Origin: a virus
Length of the DNA: 53,510 nt
Virus record (IMG/VR): IMGVR_UViG_3300031578_000047
Span: 1 to 53,510 of that record
Strand: one strand, 5' to 3'
The translations under genes were made by a program, and so were the position numbers. The notes under the pieces were generated by a model. That model did no database searches, had not been told where the DNA came from, and saw only the letters and a program-made list of their open reading frames with translations. Of the stretch, positions 31,649-41,455 are shown piece by piece (position 1 is the first letter of the stretch; each line of letters starts with the position of its first letter).

Positions 31649-34033
31649 TTACGCATCCGGAGTCCGAATCGTCGAGATGCTGAAGGCGCCAAATGATGCA
31701 GTCGTCTTAAACGTCTTGATTGGATCCGGTGATCCACCGCGGCGTACCGTCACAGCCACCGAGTTTGGAGTCGTATAGGTTGCCGTGTACGACTCACTGG
31801 TCGTAAAGGTCTGCTCATCGATGAACGCTCGGAACAGATTGTTGCCAGAGGTTGCAGCGTTCGGAACCGTACCGACGAGAGTGAATACGCCTGTGCCGGC
31901 TACATACGAGCTGTATTCCAGCAGATCGTAGTTGCCGTCAGAGTCGCGCTCAAGTCGCAGGAAGCCTGCTGCAGGAGTGTTCGCCGGGATGTTGCCGCCG
32001 CCAACAGTAACGATACCTTCGCCGCCAGCGAGCGTGACGGTTATTGTCATCTCGTCGAAGTCTGGCTCTGCATCGCCGTTGATGTCGAGTGTCGATCCGT
32101 CCCATGGGTACACGGTGACGTAGTCGCCAGAGACAAGGTTTGTAACCGTACCGGAGCGATTGTCTGGCGGAGCAATCGTGACTTCCAGCAGGTTCGGGAA
32201 GCTGTCGCCGGCAATCGCGTCTGTAGGATCGATTGCAATGCCAAAGTTCGTCTGGAAGTTGGTGCCAGTAAACAGACCGACAAACTGGTTGTTGATCGTT
32301 CGAGTCGAAATTGCACCAGCAACATCGATTGTCTGCAGCGAGGTAGCACCGTAAAGCGTCTGATTGTCAGCCGGAACAACACCAGTGAGCTGCTGGCCGT
32401 AGATGTTGCCATCTGTGCCGTTATCAAAGATCGCGTAAGCGAAGATCTGACCGGATGCTGAGTTATTGACTACCGTGCCAGAGGTTGCAGTCGTTTCTGC
32501 AGCGCCGCGCAGCGTGGTCAATGCCTCGGTGTTGTTGAACGTGCCAGTGACGTCAGCCAGGATCAGCGTGCCAGTCGTTCCTTGGTCATCAAGATAGATG
32601 ACTCGACCGCGACCGCCGCCTGCGCCCTCAATGGTGTCACCAATGACAAACGGACCAGATGTTTCGCCGGTGTATGGGACCTCAGTACCGTAGGCCAGAA
32701 CCTCTGGCTCAGTCAGGTTGCCACTCTCCGCGTCGTAGGCAAAGTTACGATTAAAGCCAGTGAACAACTGAGCGTTGCGACCAAACAGGGTCTCGGCCGT
32801 GCCGCGCCTCTGGATGTACTTGGTGTACTCGTAAGTCTCGAGCGCATTCTCTGTGTCGAAATCAATCGACAGGCCGAATGGCGTGGTGCCAGATCCCTCG
32901 TTGTAATCGAGCACCTGGTAGCCCTCAGTAAGGACTGGCGAGTAAGCAGCAACCGTGCCGGAAGCCGTGTTGTTGTTCGCGTCACCAGATGAGAACAATG
33001 CGAGCGAGGTTTCGGCAGTACCGAGTGTCGTGAAGCCCTCAAAGTAGTTCTCGCCATACTCGAGCAGCTTGCCTTTGACTCGCTGGCCGTCGATGCGGAC
33101 ACCAGCCTCAATCGTCTTGACCAAGATCCGGACCTTGCCTCGTACCGAATCAGGCATGTAGGCGTTGTTCCAGTAATCCGTGATGATCCCATCTTCCTGA
33201 ATCAGGATCGGGCGAGTCGTAGCAAGAGGCGTCGTTACCTGCACACCAAGGCCAGAGTACAGCTCGCGCGTATTGCCTGAGCCCTGATCGATGGACCCGC
33301 CGTACATATGCTGCGCGACGGTATCGTTGATATTCACAGCGCCAAGCAGTCGGATAATTTCGTCCGTTGATCGATCTGATGCGGTCGGATCAATGATCGA
33401 CAGATCATCGTCGCCGGCGATCGTTTCGTCATCGTTGAGATCAGACAGGAGCCTGTGCAGCTCAAGCGGACTGTAAGCGCGAGGATGTACCTCGCCATTC
33501 AGTGTGCCGTCGCCGGCGATGTCGCCAGTGAAAGTATCGTTGTTGACAGGAATGCTGGCATCGAGGTCAGTTATGAAGCGGACTGACAGTTCACCAGTAG
33601 CGCCGGCATCAGATTCGACGGTAATGACTTCACACTGTTCGCCGCCAGAGAAAGTCAGGATCTCTCCAGCCACCACGTTGGATGTCTGACCATCGAAGAA
33701 GAAGCTGTGCGTTGCACCCAATGCAGGGCCGGTCCATGTAACTGCGCCGCTCGCAGCCACCGCTACGTCATCGCGAGCGTAGGCCGGATACAACAGCAAG
33801 TTCGAGGTGTCCACATCAGCCGTGACGCCACCCTGGGTCAAGGTGTCCGCTGCATCAGGGACGATTGATCCGTCAATGATCGCGATAGCCATTTTTCCAG
33901 TATTACCACCGAGGTCGATGTCCCAAACAATAAAGCCTGAGTCAGCGGCAGCGTTCCATGTGACAAAAGCGCCTTCCTCGGCAAAGCTACCGCCTGCGCG
34001 GCCGCTGTATTCGAGTGTGTAGTAAGTGGTCAT
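31649..34033 (-). CDS. large beta-rich virion protein (794 aa)
   Basis: The entire sequence is Gly/Thr/Asp-rich with short strands and few lysines, typical of fibre, spike or whisker proteins. There is an internal pattern of segments such as FVIGDTIEGAGGGRGRVIYL and FSGGEQCEVITVESDAGATG, which look like repeated small beta domains. No enzymatic motif is evident. Two bases separate it from the SPOUT-like gene. The role as a structural protein is an inference from composition and location. Confidence 0.65.
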   Translation of the reverse strand: MTTYYTLEYSGRAGGSFAEEGAFVTWNAAADSGFIVWDIDLGGNTGKMAIAIIDGSIVPDAADTLTQGGVTADVDTSNLLLYPAYARDDVAVAASGAVTWTGPALGATHSFFFDGQTSNVVAGEILTFSGGEQCEVITVESDAGATGELSVRFITDLDASIPVNNDTFTGDIAGDGTLNGEVHPRAYSPLELHRLLSDLNDDETIAGDDDLSIIDPTASDRSTDEIIRLLGAVNINDTVAQHMYGGSIDQGSGNTRELYSGLGVQVTTPLATTRPILIQEDGIITDYWNNAYMPDSVRGKVRILVKTIEAGVRIDGQRVKGKLLEYGENYFEGFTTLGTAETSLALFSSGDANNNTASGTVAAYSPVLTEGYQVLDYNEGSGTTPFGLSIDFDTENALETYEYTKYIQRRGTAETLFGRNAQLFTGFNRNFAYDAESGNLTEPEVLAYGTEVPYTGETSGPFVIGDTIEGAGGGRGRVIYLDDQGTTGTLILADVTGTFNNTEALTTLRGAAETTATSGTVVNNSASGQIFAYAIFDNGTDGNIYGQQLTGVVPADNQTLYGATSLQTIDVAGAISTRTINNQFVGLFTGTNFQTNFGIAIDPTDAIAGDSFPNLLEVTIAPPDNRSGTVTNLVSGDYVTVYPWDGSTLDINGDAEPDFDEMTITVTLAGGEGIVTVGGGNIPANTPAAGFLRLERDSDGNYDLLEYSSYVAGTGVFTLVGTVPNAATSGNNLFRAFIDEQTFTTSESYTATYTTPNSVAVTVRRGGSPDPIKTFKTTASFGAFSISTIRTPDA

Positions 34034-34042
34034 TCCTAGCTC

Positions 34043-34444
34043 CTAGTTAATAGTGCGTCCCTGCGGCGTTGCCACAATTTTTGAGATATATCCCTGATTT
34101 GATCGCTGAACATCGAACTCATAGGTGATCCGGCCACGCTCTGCGTTGGCGGTCTGGATCTCTGTGAGGACGGTTTGCAATGGGGCCAAGTCAACTGGCG
34201 ACCCCTTGGGTCCTGCGTTCTGTTGACGAATAAGTGCCTGCAGGGTAGCGAGCACTTCAAGTTGGCTTTGGCTGCGGGCGAGGTCTGCTTCAGCTCGCTC
34301 CTGGCTGGCTTGTACGAGGGCGTCCATCTTCTCAAGCAGCTCACCGAATCGCTCAATGGTCATAGGCTCCGCTTCAGACTCAATGAGATCACCGCCCTCG
34401 ATCATCTCGAGGTACTCGGAGTCGCTGACTTTCCGTTTAGCCAT
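34043..34444 (-). CDS. coiled-coil hypothetical protein (133 aa)
   Basis: Residues ~28-75 form a helical coiled coil (ERFGELLEKMDALVQASQER), followed by a C-terminal beta segment (GRITYEFDVQRSNQGYISKI). It overlaps the end of the 868-residue protein by eight bases. It may be an adaptor joining an internal protein or a fibre to the virion; not recognised as a family. Confidence 0.6.
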   Translation of the reverse strand: MAKRKVSDSEYLEMIEGGDLIESEAEPMTIERFGELLEKMDALVQASQERAEADLARSQSQLEVLATLQALIRQQNAGPKGSPVDLAPLQTVLTEIQTANAERGRITYEFDVQRSNQGYISKIVATPQGRTIN

Positions 34445-37043
34445 TCAAACAATCCATTAGTTTTTTCAGCAGGTTACGGCGCTTGACGGTGCGATCGTAC
34501 TCAACATTTGCTTTAACAGTCCGTGTTTTCACCTTCCCCCGGTGAGTGAATGTATCAGTAATCGTGACGTCGCCAAAATCTTGTTGCTTTGCCAGCGCGT
34601 CCTGCTTCTGCGCGAGCAGGACCTCAGCCCTGGCCAGAGTTGTGTCGATATTCTCTCGGTAATGCGAGAAGTCCCGCCCCTGCTCGGTGTGCTCGGTAAC
34701 AACTAGGTTGAATACCAAGTCACCGAGGGCGTTCAGCTCGTCGGTATCGATCTGGTTGAAGGTCCTGCCAATCTTGAGCTTTGCGCGAATTTCCGCATTG
34801 CTCATCGTATCAATGTCAATGCCCTCCTCATCGAGAGCATTGCTCAGATCCTCCAGCATTCCGGCGAGGTTCTGCTTGCTCTCGTCGGTATCCAGAGTGC
34901 TATAGACGGAATTACCACCGAGCTCGCGGTCAATCGCATCGAGCAGCAGGTTCGGGTCCCGCTCCGCAATAAAGCCAGCTTCTTGCGCAGCCTCCGCCAT
35001 GCCATCGAGTGTGTCGCCATCGTTGCGAATGGCCCCCAGACGTCCGCTGGCGACCGCCTGAGCGCGAAAGTCCCGGGCATCTAGCTCTGGGTCGGGTACA
35101 AGTCCGCCGCGCAGAGAGATGAAATCAAGCAGCGATGGGCCAAAGATGTCCCGCTGCGTCGGTATGTCACCAGCTCGGATCATGTCAAGGTAAGGGTCGA
35201 CCTGCGCATCAATGTCCTGCGGCTTCAGGTTCTCGTTGCGCGGGCCCTTCACCCCACCGAATACCTGATTGAACAGCACCAGCGGCTCTATGCCTTCCTG
35301 CCTTGCCAGGTTCGGAATGCCACGCAGTATCTCGGCAGACTTCGAGGCAGCATCGCCTGAGTAGTTCAGTGCTCGAAGCTGGCCAATGACGTCAGTCATT
35401 ATCTGCTCGTCCTGAGCAAAGTCTCCGGCAATACTCTCGGCCATTCCCTCGACCGTTTTCATTGCCTCCTTCTCGTTGGCGTAGAAGGCCTCAGCCTCCC
35501 GGGCTGTGAACTGCTCGGAGTCTGTACGCAAATCCTTTATCAGGGCGTTGTGGTGCTCGGTCGGGGCAATGGTCTGCAGGTACTCCTTGATCGGCACATC
35601 GATGAATCCAGTGACCTCGGTGCCTTCTTTCAAGGCCTCCGGACTAACACCGAGAGTTTTGGCTGTCTCCTCCACATCCATTCCCTGCGACTGGAAATAC
35701 TCCCTAAACTTTGTCGCCTCGATCTGGATGGTCTTGTTCTGGCCAGCGTCACTGAGGCGGCTGACGAAGTCTGTCCACTTGGTTGGCGTTTCCTTGCGGG
35801 TCGTAGACTCCTTGGATGTTTCCCCAAGCGTCTGGTAGGCCTGCAACATCTGGTTGGCGCTGCGGGCCTTCTTGGCGTCACCGTAGAACTGGGTAGCAGG
35901 ACCCATGCCACCGATCAGCGCGGTGCCGTAGAAGGTATGCTCTATGGTGCTTAGCAACATCTCCTTCCAGTCCTCGCCGGTCATGGCTTCGGTTTCAGGA
36001 CGGATGTCGCCGCGCTCTCTGGCGTCTGCCTTGAGGATCTCGCCTGCCCAGGCTGTTGTGGCCTCCTGAGCTGACTCGGTCAGCATCTCTGTCGCCTGCA
36101 CTTCGCCATAGTTAATGGCAAGCCTTGTAAAGGCGTTTTTCACGGTTGGTTTGGTAAGTAGCTGATCGACAATCTCGCCAGTAGCGTCACGCTGTACTGC
36201 TCTGAATCCCGGCAGCTTCTTGGTAATCGCGCCGATACCGACTGACTCAAGGGCACCATTGACCACACCAACGACATTAGCAGCCAGCATGGCGTCCTTC
36301 TGATCGAGGCCTGCCTCGCGGTACTGATCGAAGGCCAGAGCTCGCTCGAGCTGACCTGCCGCCATTGTCCTGCCGGCCCATGCGCCAGCACCGATACCAC
36401 CGAAAAAACCCGGCACAGCGCCAATGCCGAAGCCTCCAGTTAATCCGATGCTGCCACCTATCATGCCGCCCATCATGGCCTCGTCCGCTGACTGGGCAAG
36501 AATAGTTCCCTGAATCGGGAGCTGGTTTGCCATGCCGGTCAGAAACTTGGTGAAGCCCTTGCTGGTGTCGTCGCCCTCCATGAGCTGCCTGAGCTCTTTA
36601 AGGCGGGCCATGTCCGCCTCAGACTGTGGCTCGTCAGGTGTCTCCATCTGCCGGCCAACGATCTCGGCCATCTCTGTCGTAGCCCAACCCTTGTCCCACC
36701 CCTGAAAGACTGGCGCCAGTGATCGCTCAAGGCGTGTCAGGTTGCGGCGGTCGCGCTCTAGGACGGCAAGATTGTAGGGATGCTCAGCAGCGAATTTGTT
36801 GAACACCGGGGCACCATTGACGGCGTCGGTGTAGTTCTCGTAGTTGAACTCGTTGCGCTTGACCTGCTTCTCGATATTATCGAGATCCGCGTCGACAACG
36901 TACTCTGGCAGTTTTGTCTTGGCGGAGACTGCGAATACGCGGGAAGCGCGATCCGGGTCAACCTCCATATCGTTGGCGACATTCAGGGCAAACCCGCGCT
37001 CACGCTCCTGCTTCTGTCTAAGGTATTCCTCAGTGACGCTCAT
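34437..37043 (-). CDS. internal virion/ejection protein with glycine-rich membrane-like segment (868 aa)
   Basis: By position and character this is an ejection protein: it follows the 614-residue internal protein in the place of T7 gp15/gp16 genes. It is mostly helical. Residues ~190-230 are a glycine- and alanine-rich hydrophobic stretch (MIGGSIGLTGGFGIGAVPGF, then FGGIGAGAWAG) that could insert in membranes to form a DNA channel. No transglycosylase motif is seen. The ATG at 37043 overlaps the upstream stop (TGATG) and is favoured over a GTG one codon earlier. Confidence 0.7.
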   Translation of the reverse strand: MSVTEEYLRQKQERERGFALNVANDMEVDPDRASRVFAVSAKTKLPEYVVDADLDNIEKQVKRNEFNYENYTDAVNGAPVFNKFAAEHPYNLAVLERDRRNLTRLERSLAPVFQGWDKGWATTEMAEIVGRQMETPDEPQSEADMARLKELRQLMEGDDTSKGFTKFLTGMANQLPIQGTILAQSADEAMMGGMIGGSIGLTGGFGIGAVPGFFGGIGAGAWAGRTMAAGQLERALAFDQYREAGLDQKDAMLAANVVGVVNGALESVGIGAITKKLPGFRAVQRDATGEIVDQLLTKPTVKNAFTRLAINYGEVQATEMLTESAQEATTAWAGEILKADARERGDIRPETEAMTGEDWKEMLLSTIEHTFYGTALIGGMGPATQFYGDAKKARSANQMLQAYQTLGETSKESTTRKETPTKWTDFVSRLSDAGQNKTIQIEATKFREYFQSQGMDVEETAKTLGVSPEALKEGTEVTGFIDVPIKEYLQTIAPTEHHNALIKDLRTDSEQFTAREAEAFYANEKEAMKTVEGMAESIAGDFAQDEQIMTDVIGQLRALNYSGDAASKSAEILRGIPNLARQEGIEPLVLFNQVFGGVKGPRNENLKPQDIDAQVDPYLDMIRAGDIPTQRDIFGPSLLDFISLRGGLVPDPELDARDFRAQAVASGRLGAIRNDGDTLDGMAEAAQEAGFIAERDPNLLLDAIDRELGGNSVYSTLDTDESKQNLAGMLEDLSNALDEEGIDIDTMSNAEIRAKLKIGRTFNQIDTDELNALGDLVFNLVVTEHTEQGRDFSHYRENIDTTLARAEVLLAQKQDALAKQQDFGDVTITDTFTHRGKVKTRTVKANVEYDRTVKRRNLLKKLMDCLNG

Positions 37044-38887
37044 CACTCACCCTTGAGTCTGCGGATAACCTCGTCATCCCCGAGCCCATTGTCGAGAGCA
37101 AAGAAGGCCCTCTCGAGATTGTTATTGCTCGGCTTAGCGACCCCATTCTCGCGTGCCATCTGGCGCAGAACTTCCTCAACCGTGAGCTCGGTGCCGTTAA
37201 TCACCATCTCCTGCACGGCAGCCCTGGCCAACGGTAGGTAAGCCTTGTCCAGCTCGTCTTGCGTCATAATGGCGACCGGCTTGGCCTCGTCCAGATCGTA
37301 GTCCGATGTGAAGAAGTCTCGGTCAATGAATGCAATCGGGACCATGGTACGGGCTAACTCAATGCGGCGCTCGTCATTGCTTAGCGGGCGACCGAGCTCC
37401 GTTTGCTTTGCCTGCACGGCAGCATCAAAGTTGAATAGCGCCTGCTGGTATCGCTGCGCCTCTGCATCGGTGCGTCCGGTCTGCGGAATAAAATCTTTAC
37501 TAACGAGCAGCGCATTGACCATCTGCTGATTGGTCAGCCCGCCGGGTAGTGTCGTTTGCTTACCGCTCTTGATAAGGTCCTGCTCGTCCTTCAACGACTG
37601 CCACTCTCGGCGGGTAAATACAGACTTCCACGCGGCATCATCGAGCATCGTCCTCGACTTCTGCTCTTGTGTCAGGTTGCGCCATGCTGCATAGGAGTTG
37701 CCACCATCCGGGTCAAGCGTCCACCGTACCTCTGTTGGCCGAGCGAATCCCTCGCGGCCCTCTGAGTAGCTGATAGCAAAAGTCTCAAGCGCAGCTCGTT
37801 GGTGCGGCTCCAGCTTCGATAGCTCGACTCCAGAGATGTCCTCGTATCGAGAACCATTGGCAATCCGATCCGTGTTCTCGGTGATTATCCGCTCCTGCAG
37901 AGCGTTCTTATTGCGCGTGACCTCATTGCTGGCGCCGGTAAGCATGGACTCGAGGCGCTCGCGGGTGCTGCCATCGAGCTTCTGATCCTTGGCCATCTGT
38001 CTGGCCAGGATATTAGCAGCCTCGAAATTGTCAGGGTGCTGCTCATAGGCAATGTCGACGATCGACCGAGCGGCTGCATTCTCATCGTCGATCTCATTCT
38101 CAGTCTGGGTTTCGCGCAGCATCTTGACCGCGGTCTCAAAGTGCAGGAAGTCTGCAACCGAGTCTGTGCCCTTGCCGGCACGGATGTCCTCTGGCGTGAC
38201 CGGGCCGCCCATCTCTCGACCATTGATCGATCGCTCGAGCATCTGCGCACGCATTTTAGGATCCATGTCAATCAGGCGATCGTAGGCCCATGCCTGCACG
38301 ACGCGCTGTTTCTCTGCCTGACCATCAGTTTCATCAAAAAAGCCAGCGGCAACCATGGCATCGACGCGATCGGACTGCGTCATCATCATGTCGTTCACGA
38401 CTGTTGGCGACTGCTCTACCAGCATCGCCTGTTTGTTGATCTCGGTGTCGGCGTAATACTTGCCAACCTCGTAGTCGACCCGCTTCTTGCGGCCGAGCTC
38501 ACTAACCTCGACAACACCGCGCTCGTTCATCAGGCGAGCTTCGGCATCAAATACAAGGCGGTCACGCTTGCCAGTGACGGTCGGGAAGATGCGGGCATAG
38601 TGGCCCTTCATCGCCTCCCTGTATCTGGCGTCAAACGTAGAGTAATCCTTGTCCTCTTTGAGTTTTGCGCGCTCCTGAATGTCGGCAATCAGGTATTCAT
38701 TCTTGGCGTTGGAGTAGCTGAGTGCGTCATCCTTCTGCTTATTCTCGACAGAGATTCTCGCGAAATTGCTGGCAGCATTCTCCAGAGCACTGGCGATCTC
38801 CATGTTTCCGCTGCCGGGAACGTCAACGCGGCTGCTACGCAGGCTAGGTCTAGCGCCGTAGTCCAATACTGATGGAAGTGTTGCCAT
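37043..38887 (-). CDS. internal virion protein, gp15-like (614 aa)
   Basis: A long, helical, charged protein with an Ala/Asn-rich N-terminal helix (EIASALENAASNFARISVEN) and repeated helical segments. Length, composition and order (after the gp14-like and fibre-adaptor genes, before the larger ejection protein) fit an internal core or ejection protein of podoviruses. It has no membrane span and no enzymatic motif. It starts eight bases after the preceding gene's stop. Confidence 0.65.
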   Translation of the reverse strand: MATLPSVLDYGARPSLRSSRVDVPGSGNMEIASALENAASNFARISVENKQKDDALSYSNAKNEYLIADIQERAKLKEDKDYSTFDARYREAMKGHYARIFPTVTGKRDRLVFDAEARLMNERGVVEVSELGRKKRVDYEVGKYYADTEINKQAMLVEQSPTVVNDMMMTQSDRVDAMVAAGFFDETDGQAEKQRVVQAWAYDRLIDMDPKMRAQMLERSINGREMGGPVTPEDIRAGKGTDSVADFLHFETAVKMLRETQTENEIDDENAAARSIVDIAYEQHPDNFEAANILARQMAKDQKLDGSTRERLESMLTGASNEVTRNKNALQERIITENTDRIANGSRYEDISGVELSKLEPHQRAALETFAISYSEGREGFARPTEVRWTLDPDGGNSYAAWRNLTQEQKSRTMLDDAAWKSVFTRREWQSLKDEQDLIKSGKQTTLPGGLTNQQMVNALLVSKDFIPQTGRTDAEAQRYQQALFNFDAAVQAKQTELGRPLSNDERRIELARTMVPIAFIDRDFFTSDYDLDEAKPVAIMTQDELDKAYLPLARAAVQEMVINGTELTVEEVLRQMARENGVAKPSNNNLERAFFALDNGLGDDEVIRRLKGE

Positions 38888-38895
38888 ATTTGTTC

Positions 38896-39333
38896 CTAAG
38901 TCAGGTCAGCTTCGATCGTAACGGTGGCGATATCAATGGTGTCACCGCCCCCAGTTGGGCGAATCTTGATGGTCCCTGTGTAGATCTGCAGGCCAGAGCC
39001 AACGACATTCAAAAGCCAGAAAATTGTGTTGACGCCAGGATGCCAAACTCCTTCTGGGTACTCGATCGGGTCTGGGGTTCCCGGCCCACCGTCAATGCGA
39101 AAATCATAATCAGCCATATTCAGCGTGCCGCAGCCGCCATCCCACCGGCCAATCAGGATGTTGTTGGTCGTACTGGTAAATCGCGTGATGGTGCCATCTG
39201 TCTCGATCTCTATGCCCGGGCGAGCTGGAGATGGATAACTGTCGAATGCTTCATACGGATCACCAATGAACTGCGGCGTGCAGATACCAGCCTCTCCAGC
39301 TACCGCACGATACATCAGTGCAAGGGCGCTCAT
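38896..39333 (-). CDS. beta-rich virion-associated protein (145 aa)
   Basis: The ATG at 39333 overlaps the stop of the fibre-like gene (ATGA), which decides against a longer start at 39360. It has a helical N-terminus (SALALMYRAVAGEAG) and a beta-rich remainder with Gly/Thr (TRFTSTTNNILIGRWDGGCG; GGGDTIDIATVTIEADLT). Probably a small structural partner of the 386-residue fibre-like protein; no named family. Confidence 0.55.
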   Translation of the reverse strand: MSALALMYRAVAGEAGICTPQFIGDPYEAFDSYPSPARPGIEIETDGTITRFTSTTNNILIGRWDGGCGTLNMADYDFRIDGGPGTPDPIEYPEGVWHPGVNTIFWLLNVVGSGLQIYTGTIKIRPTGGGDTIDIATVTIEADLT

Positions 39334-40490
39334 GTGAGCTGCTTCCCTGCGATCTTCCATTGGCCAGCGGCGTTCTTGAAGGCTACCGCGTAGCCGCCAT
39401 TAGCCAGCGTCCGAGATCCGGTCGAGCCGTCATCGGCAAAAATCAGCGTATCAGTGCCGCCAATCGCGATTGTCAGGGTGCCACCACCGTCATTGTCAAA
39501 AGCGATGAAGGTGCCGATCTTGTACGGGACTGAAGCCTCTGCAGCGATCGTGTATGTCTCGCCGGCGCCACCGGCGTCCTTACGGATTGTCTTGCCTTTG
39601 TCAGCCAGGACAGTCGTGTAGTTGCCGTTCTGCAGGTTGACGTCAGAGCGTGATGGATCAAGAAGCTGATCGGTGCCGGCGTCACTGGTAAACATCGGTA
39701 CGTTGTCGCCCTCTGACTGCACCCAGAACTGGCCAAGGGCTGCAAAATCAGTGTCGGCGGAGGCTGCCTCGCCAATATAGATCGAGCCGAGGTTCCGCCA
39801 TGGTTTTGTTTGCTCAACGTGCGTGATGCCGACCGTGCCAATCAGATTGGCAACACCGGCATTGACTGAGAGCGTGTACTGGTTAGTGCCATCTGTGACG
39901 CCAAGCGTCGACTCTGTCATCAGCGCACCTGACGCTGAGTTGATCGTTATGTCGGTTGCAATAACCCAGTTATTGCCTGCACCGTCGCCGGCAAGAACCG
40001 AGCTAACTGCTGGAGAAGGCAAGGATCCAGCGGACTCAGCAACCCACCCGGCATTGTTGCGCACGTAGCTCGAGCCATCGATCGGAGCCTCGGTAATACC
40101 AGCCAGGGTCGGATCGAAAAACAGGATAATGTCGATGTCGTCCTGACCGATGATGATAGGACTCGGCACTCCGTCGACCTGATACAGCACGATGTCAGTC
40201 ATCGACTGACGCCAGACCGGGATAATCGTGCCACCAACAATGTCGCGGTTGCCATCGAAGTCGCCGGCGCGTTGCCATGCCGAGCTCTCGACGGTGTAAA
40301 TGCCGTTGTCGATCGGGTCGGCCTGAGCTGCCAGCAAAACCCTATCGCCCTCGGAAACGATGTAGCCACCAACCAATCCGCCAGTTCCAGAAGGCGACGG
40401 AATGTTGGCAAGCGATACCGTCTTGACTGGCGCCTTAATGGCCAGCCCTCCGACAAACGAATCAACCCGATAGTTTTGCTGCGTTGCCAT
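39330..40490 (-). CDS. short fibre-like protein sharing modules with the 1491-aa fibre (386 aa)
   Basis: Residues ~1-125 match the N-terminal module of the large fibre: GGLAIKAPVKTV, GDRVLLAAQADPIDNGIY and the following W-x-R-A-x-D-F/W-D-G pattern. Residues ~250-272 match the GQxWVxxxxxNVxMFTxDxGxD repeat. The C-terminal ~100 residues form a beta-rich knob (FIAFDNDGGGTLTIAIGGTD). It is therefore a paralogue or a separate chain built from the same modules, probably attached to the same virion site. Confidence 0.7.
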   Translation of the reverse strand: MATQQNYRVDSFVGGLAIKAPVKTVSLANIPSPSGTGGLVGGYIVSEGDRVLLAAQADPIDNGIYTVESSAWQRAGDFDGNRDIVGGTIIPVWRQSMTDIVLYQVDGVPSPIIIGQDDIDIILFFDPTLAGITEAPIDGSSYVRNNAGWVAESAGSLPSPAVSSVLAGDGAGNNWVIATDITINSASGALMTESTLGVTDGTNQYTLSVNAGVANLIGTVGITHVEQTKPWRNLGSIYIGEAASADTDFAALGQFWVQSEGDNVPMFTSDAGTDQLLDPSRSDVNLQNGNYTTVLADKGKTIRKDAGGAGETYTIAAEASVPYKIGTFIAFDNDGGGTLTIAIGGTDTLIFADDGSTGSRTLANGGYAVAFKNAAGQWKIAGKQLT

Positions 40491-40493
40491 CTA

Positions 40494-41036
40494 CTACTCC
40501 CAGAGCTTTGTTTGTACGCTGCCTGCAGGGACAGGTGACATCGGATAGCCCTGAGCTGAAACCGCTCCTGATGCGGATGCTCCAGCGGACGCAGCAGATG
40601 GAGGACCACCGCCCCAACCACCCATGGACGCGCCGTAAGATACAACTGAGGTGACGGCATTGATGTAGGAGGCCTTCACGGCGGCATCGCCCTCTCTGCG
40701 AGCTTGTTCGGCACGGAACTGCAGGCCCTCTGCCTCATCCTTTCCGACCCATAACCTCGACATCATTCGATACATGCCCTCTGCGTTCAGGTCTGCCAGT
40801 AACTTTGTTACACCATGACCAGTGCCACCACCTGACGCGGCTGATGATGCCAGCGCCCGTGAGTACATGAATTCCTTGTTGCGCTCCTCCTCGGAGACAT
40901 CTCGGGACGCTGCTGCTAGACGACGATACGACGCATCCGTGTAACCCTGTGCCTCCTGATCCTTGAGCTTCTTGGCTTCAGCTCCCTTGTACAGGGCGCC
41001 GACTGCAAGTACGGCTGCGACTGCTATCTGAGCCAT
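40494..41036 (-). CDS. internal virion protein, T7 gp14-like (180 aa)
   Basis: An N-terminal hydrophobic helix (IAVAAVLAVGALYKGAEA) precedes a long helical coiled-coil body (LRK-like spacing from residue 21 to ~150) and an Ala/Gly/Ser-rich C-terminus. This layout and the position after the GNAT-like gene fit T7 gp14-type proteins, which form the outer-membrane part of the ejection channel. It overlaps the upstream gene by 13 bases. Confidence 0.65.
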   Translation of the reverse strand: MAQIAVAAVLAVGALYKGAEAKKLKDQEAQGYTDASYRRLAAASRDVSEEERNKEFMYSRALASSAASGGGTGHGVTKLLADLNAEGMYRMMSRLWVGKDEAEGLQFRAEQARREGDAAVKASYINAVTSVVSYGASMGGWGGGPPSAASAGASASGAVSAQGYPMSPVPAGSVQTKLWE

Positions 41037-41455
41037 GCGTAATACTCCCCTTCAAGGTGTGTGAATCCGAGTCGAAACAGTATCCTGCAGCCCTCGGCGT
41101 GTTCCGCGATGGAGATTACCGGCCCGCGGTAGGCATCGCAAAATCTCATTGACTTCTTGACGATCCGCATGACTGCAGGGCCGGACAGATATGGTTCCAG
41201 CTTCTCGTTGAAGTCCGCAAAGAACTTGCCGATGTCACCTTCTCGCGCAACACCGACTACACCGCAAACTTCATCGTCAACAAGAGCGACATAGGCGCGC
41301 ATCGTCACCCTTGGAGGTTCACCAAAATACGCTTCGATGTCAGCCGAACTGGCTAACCTCGTCGTGATCTTGGACTTGACCGCTTCTCGATCGACTCGAA
41401 CTCTGCTGTTGCAGCCAGGATTGTCGCCGGTCTTGGCGATTGAAATTGCAGGCAT
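41024..41455 (-). CDS. GNAT-like protein, T7 gp13-like position (143 aa)
   Basis: The core (AYVALVDDEVCGVVGVAREG, then ... ISIAEHAEGCRILFRLGFTH) follows the GNAT acetyltransferase pattern, with a central strand, an acetyl-CoA-loop-like area and an RLGF...YYAW ending. In T7-like phages gp13 is an assembly-related protein at this position with a GNAT-like fold. The start is uncertain: ATG 41455 and TTG 41476 both overlap the nozzle gene by over 100 bases. Catalytic activity is not assured. Confidence 0.6.
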   Translation of the reverse strand: MPAISIAKTGDNPGCNSRVRVDREAVKSKITTRLASSADIEAYFGEPPRVTMRAYVALVDDEVCGVVGVAREGDIGKFFADFNEKLEPYLSGPAVMRIVKKSMRFCDAYRGPVISIAEHAEGCRILFRLGFTHLEGEYYAWLR

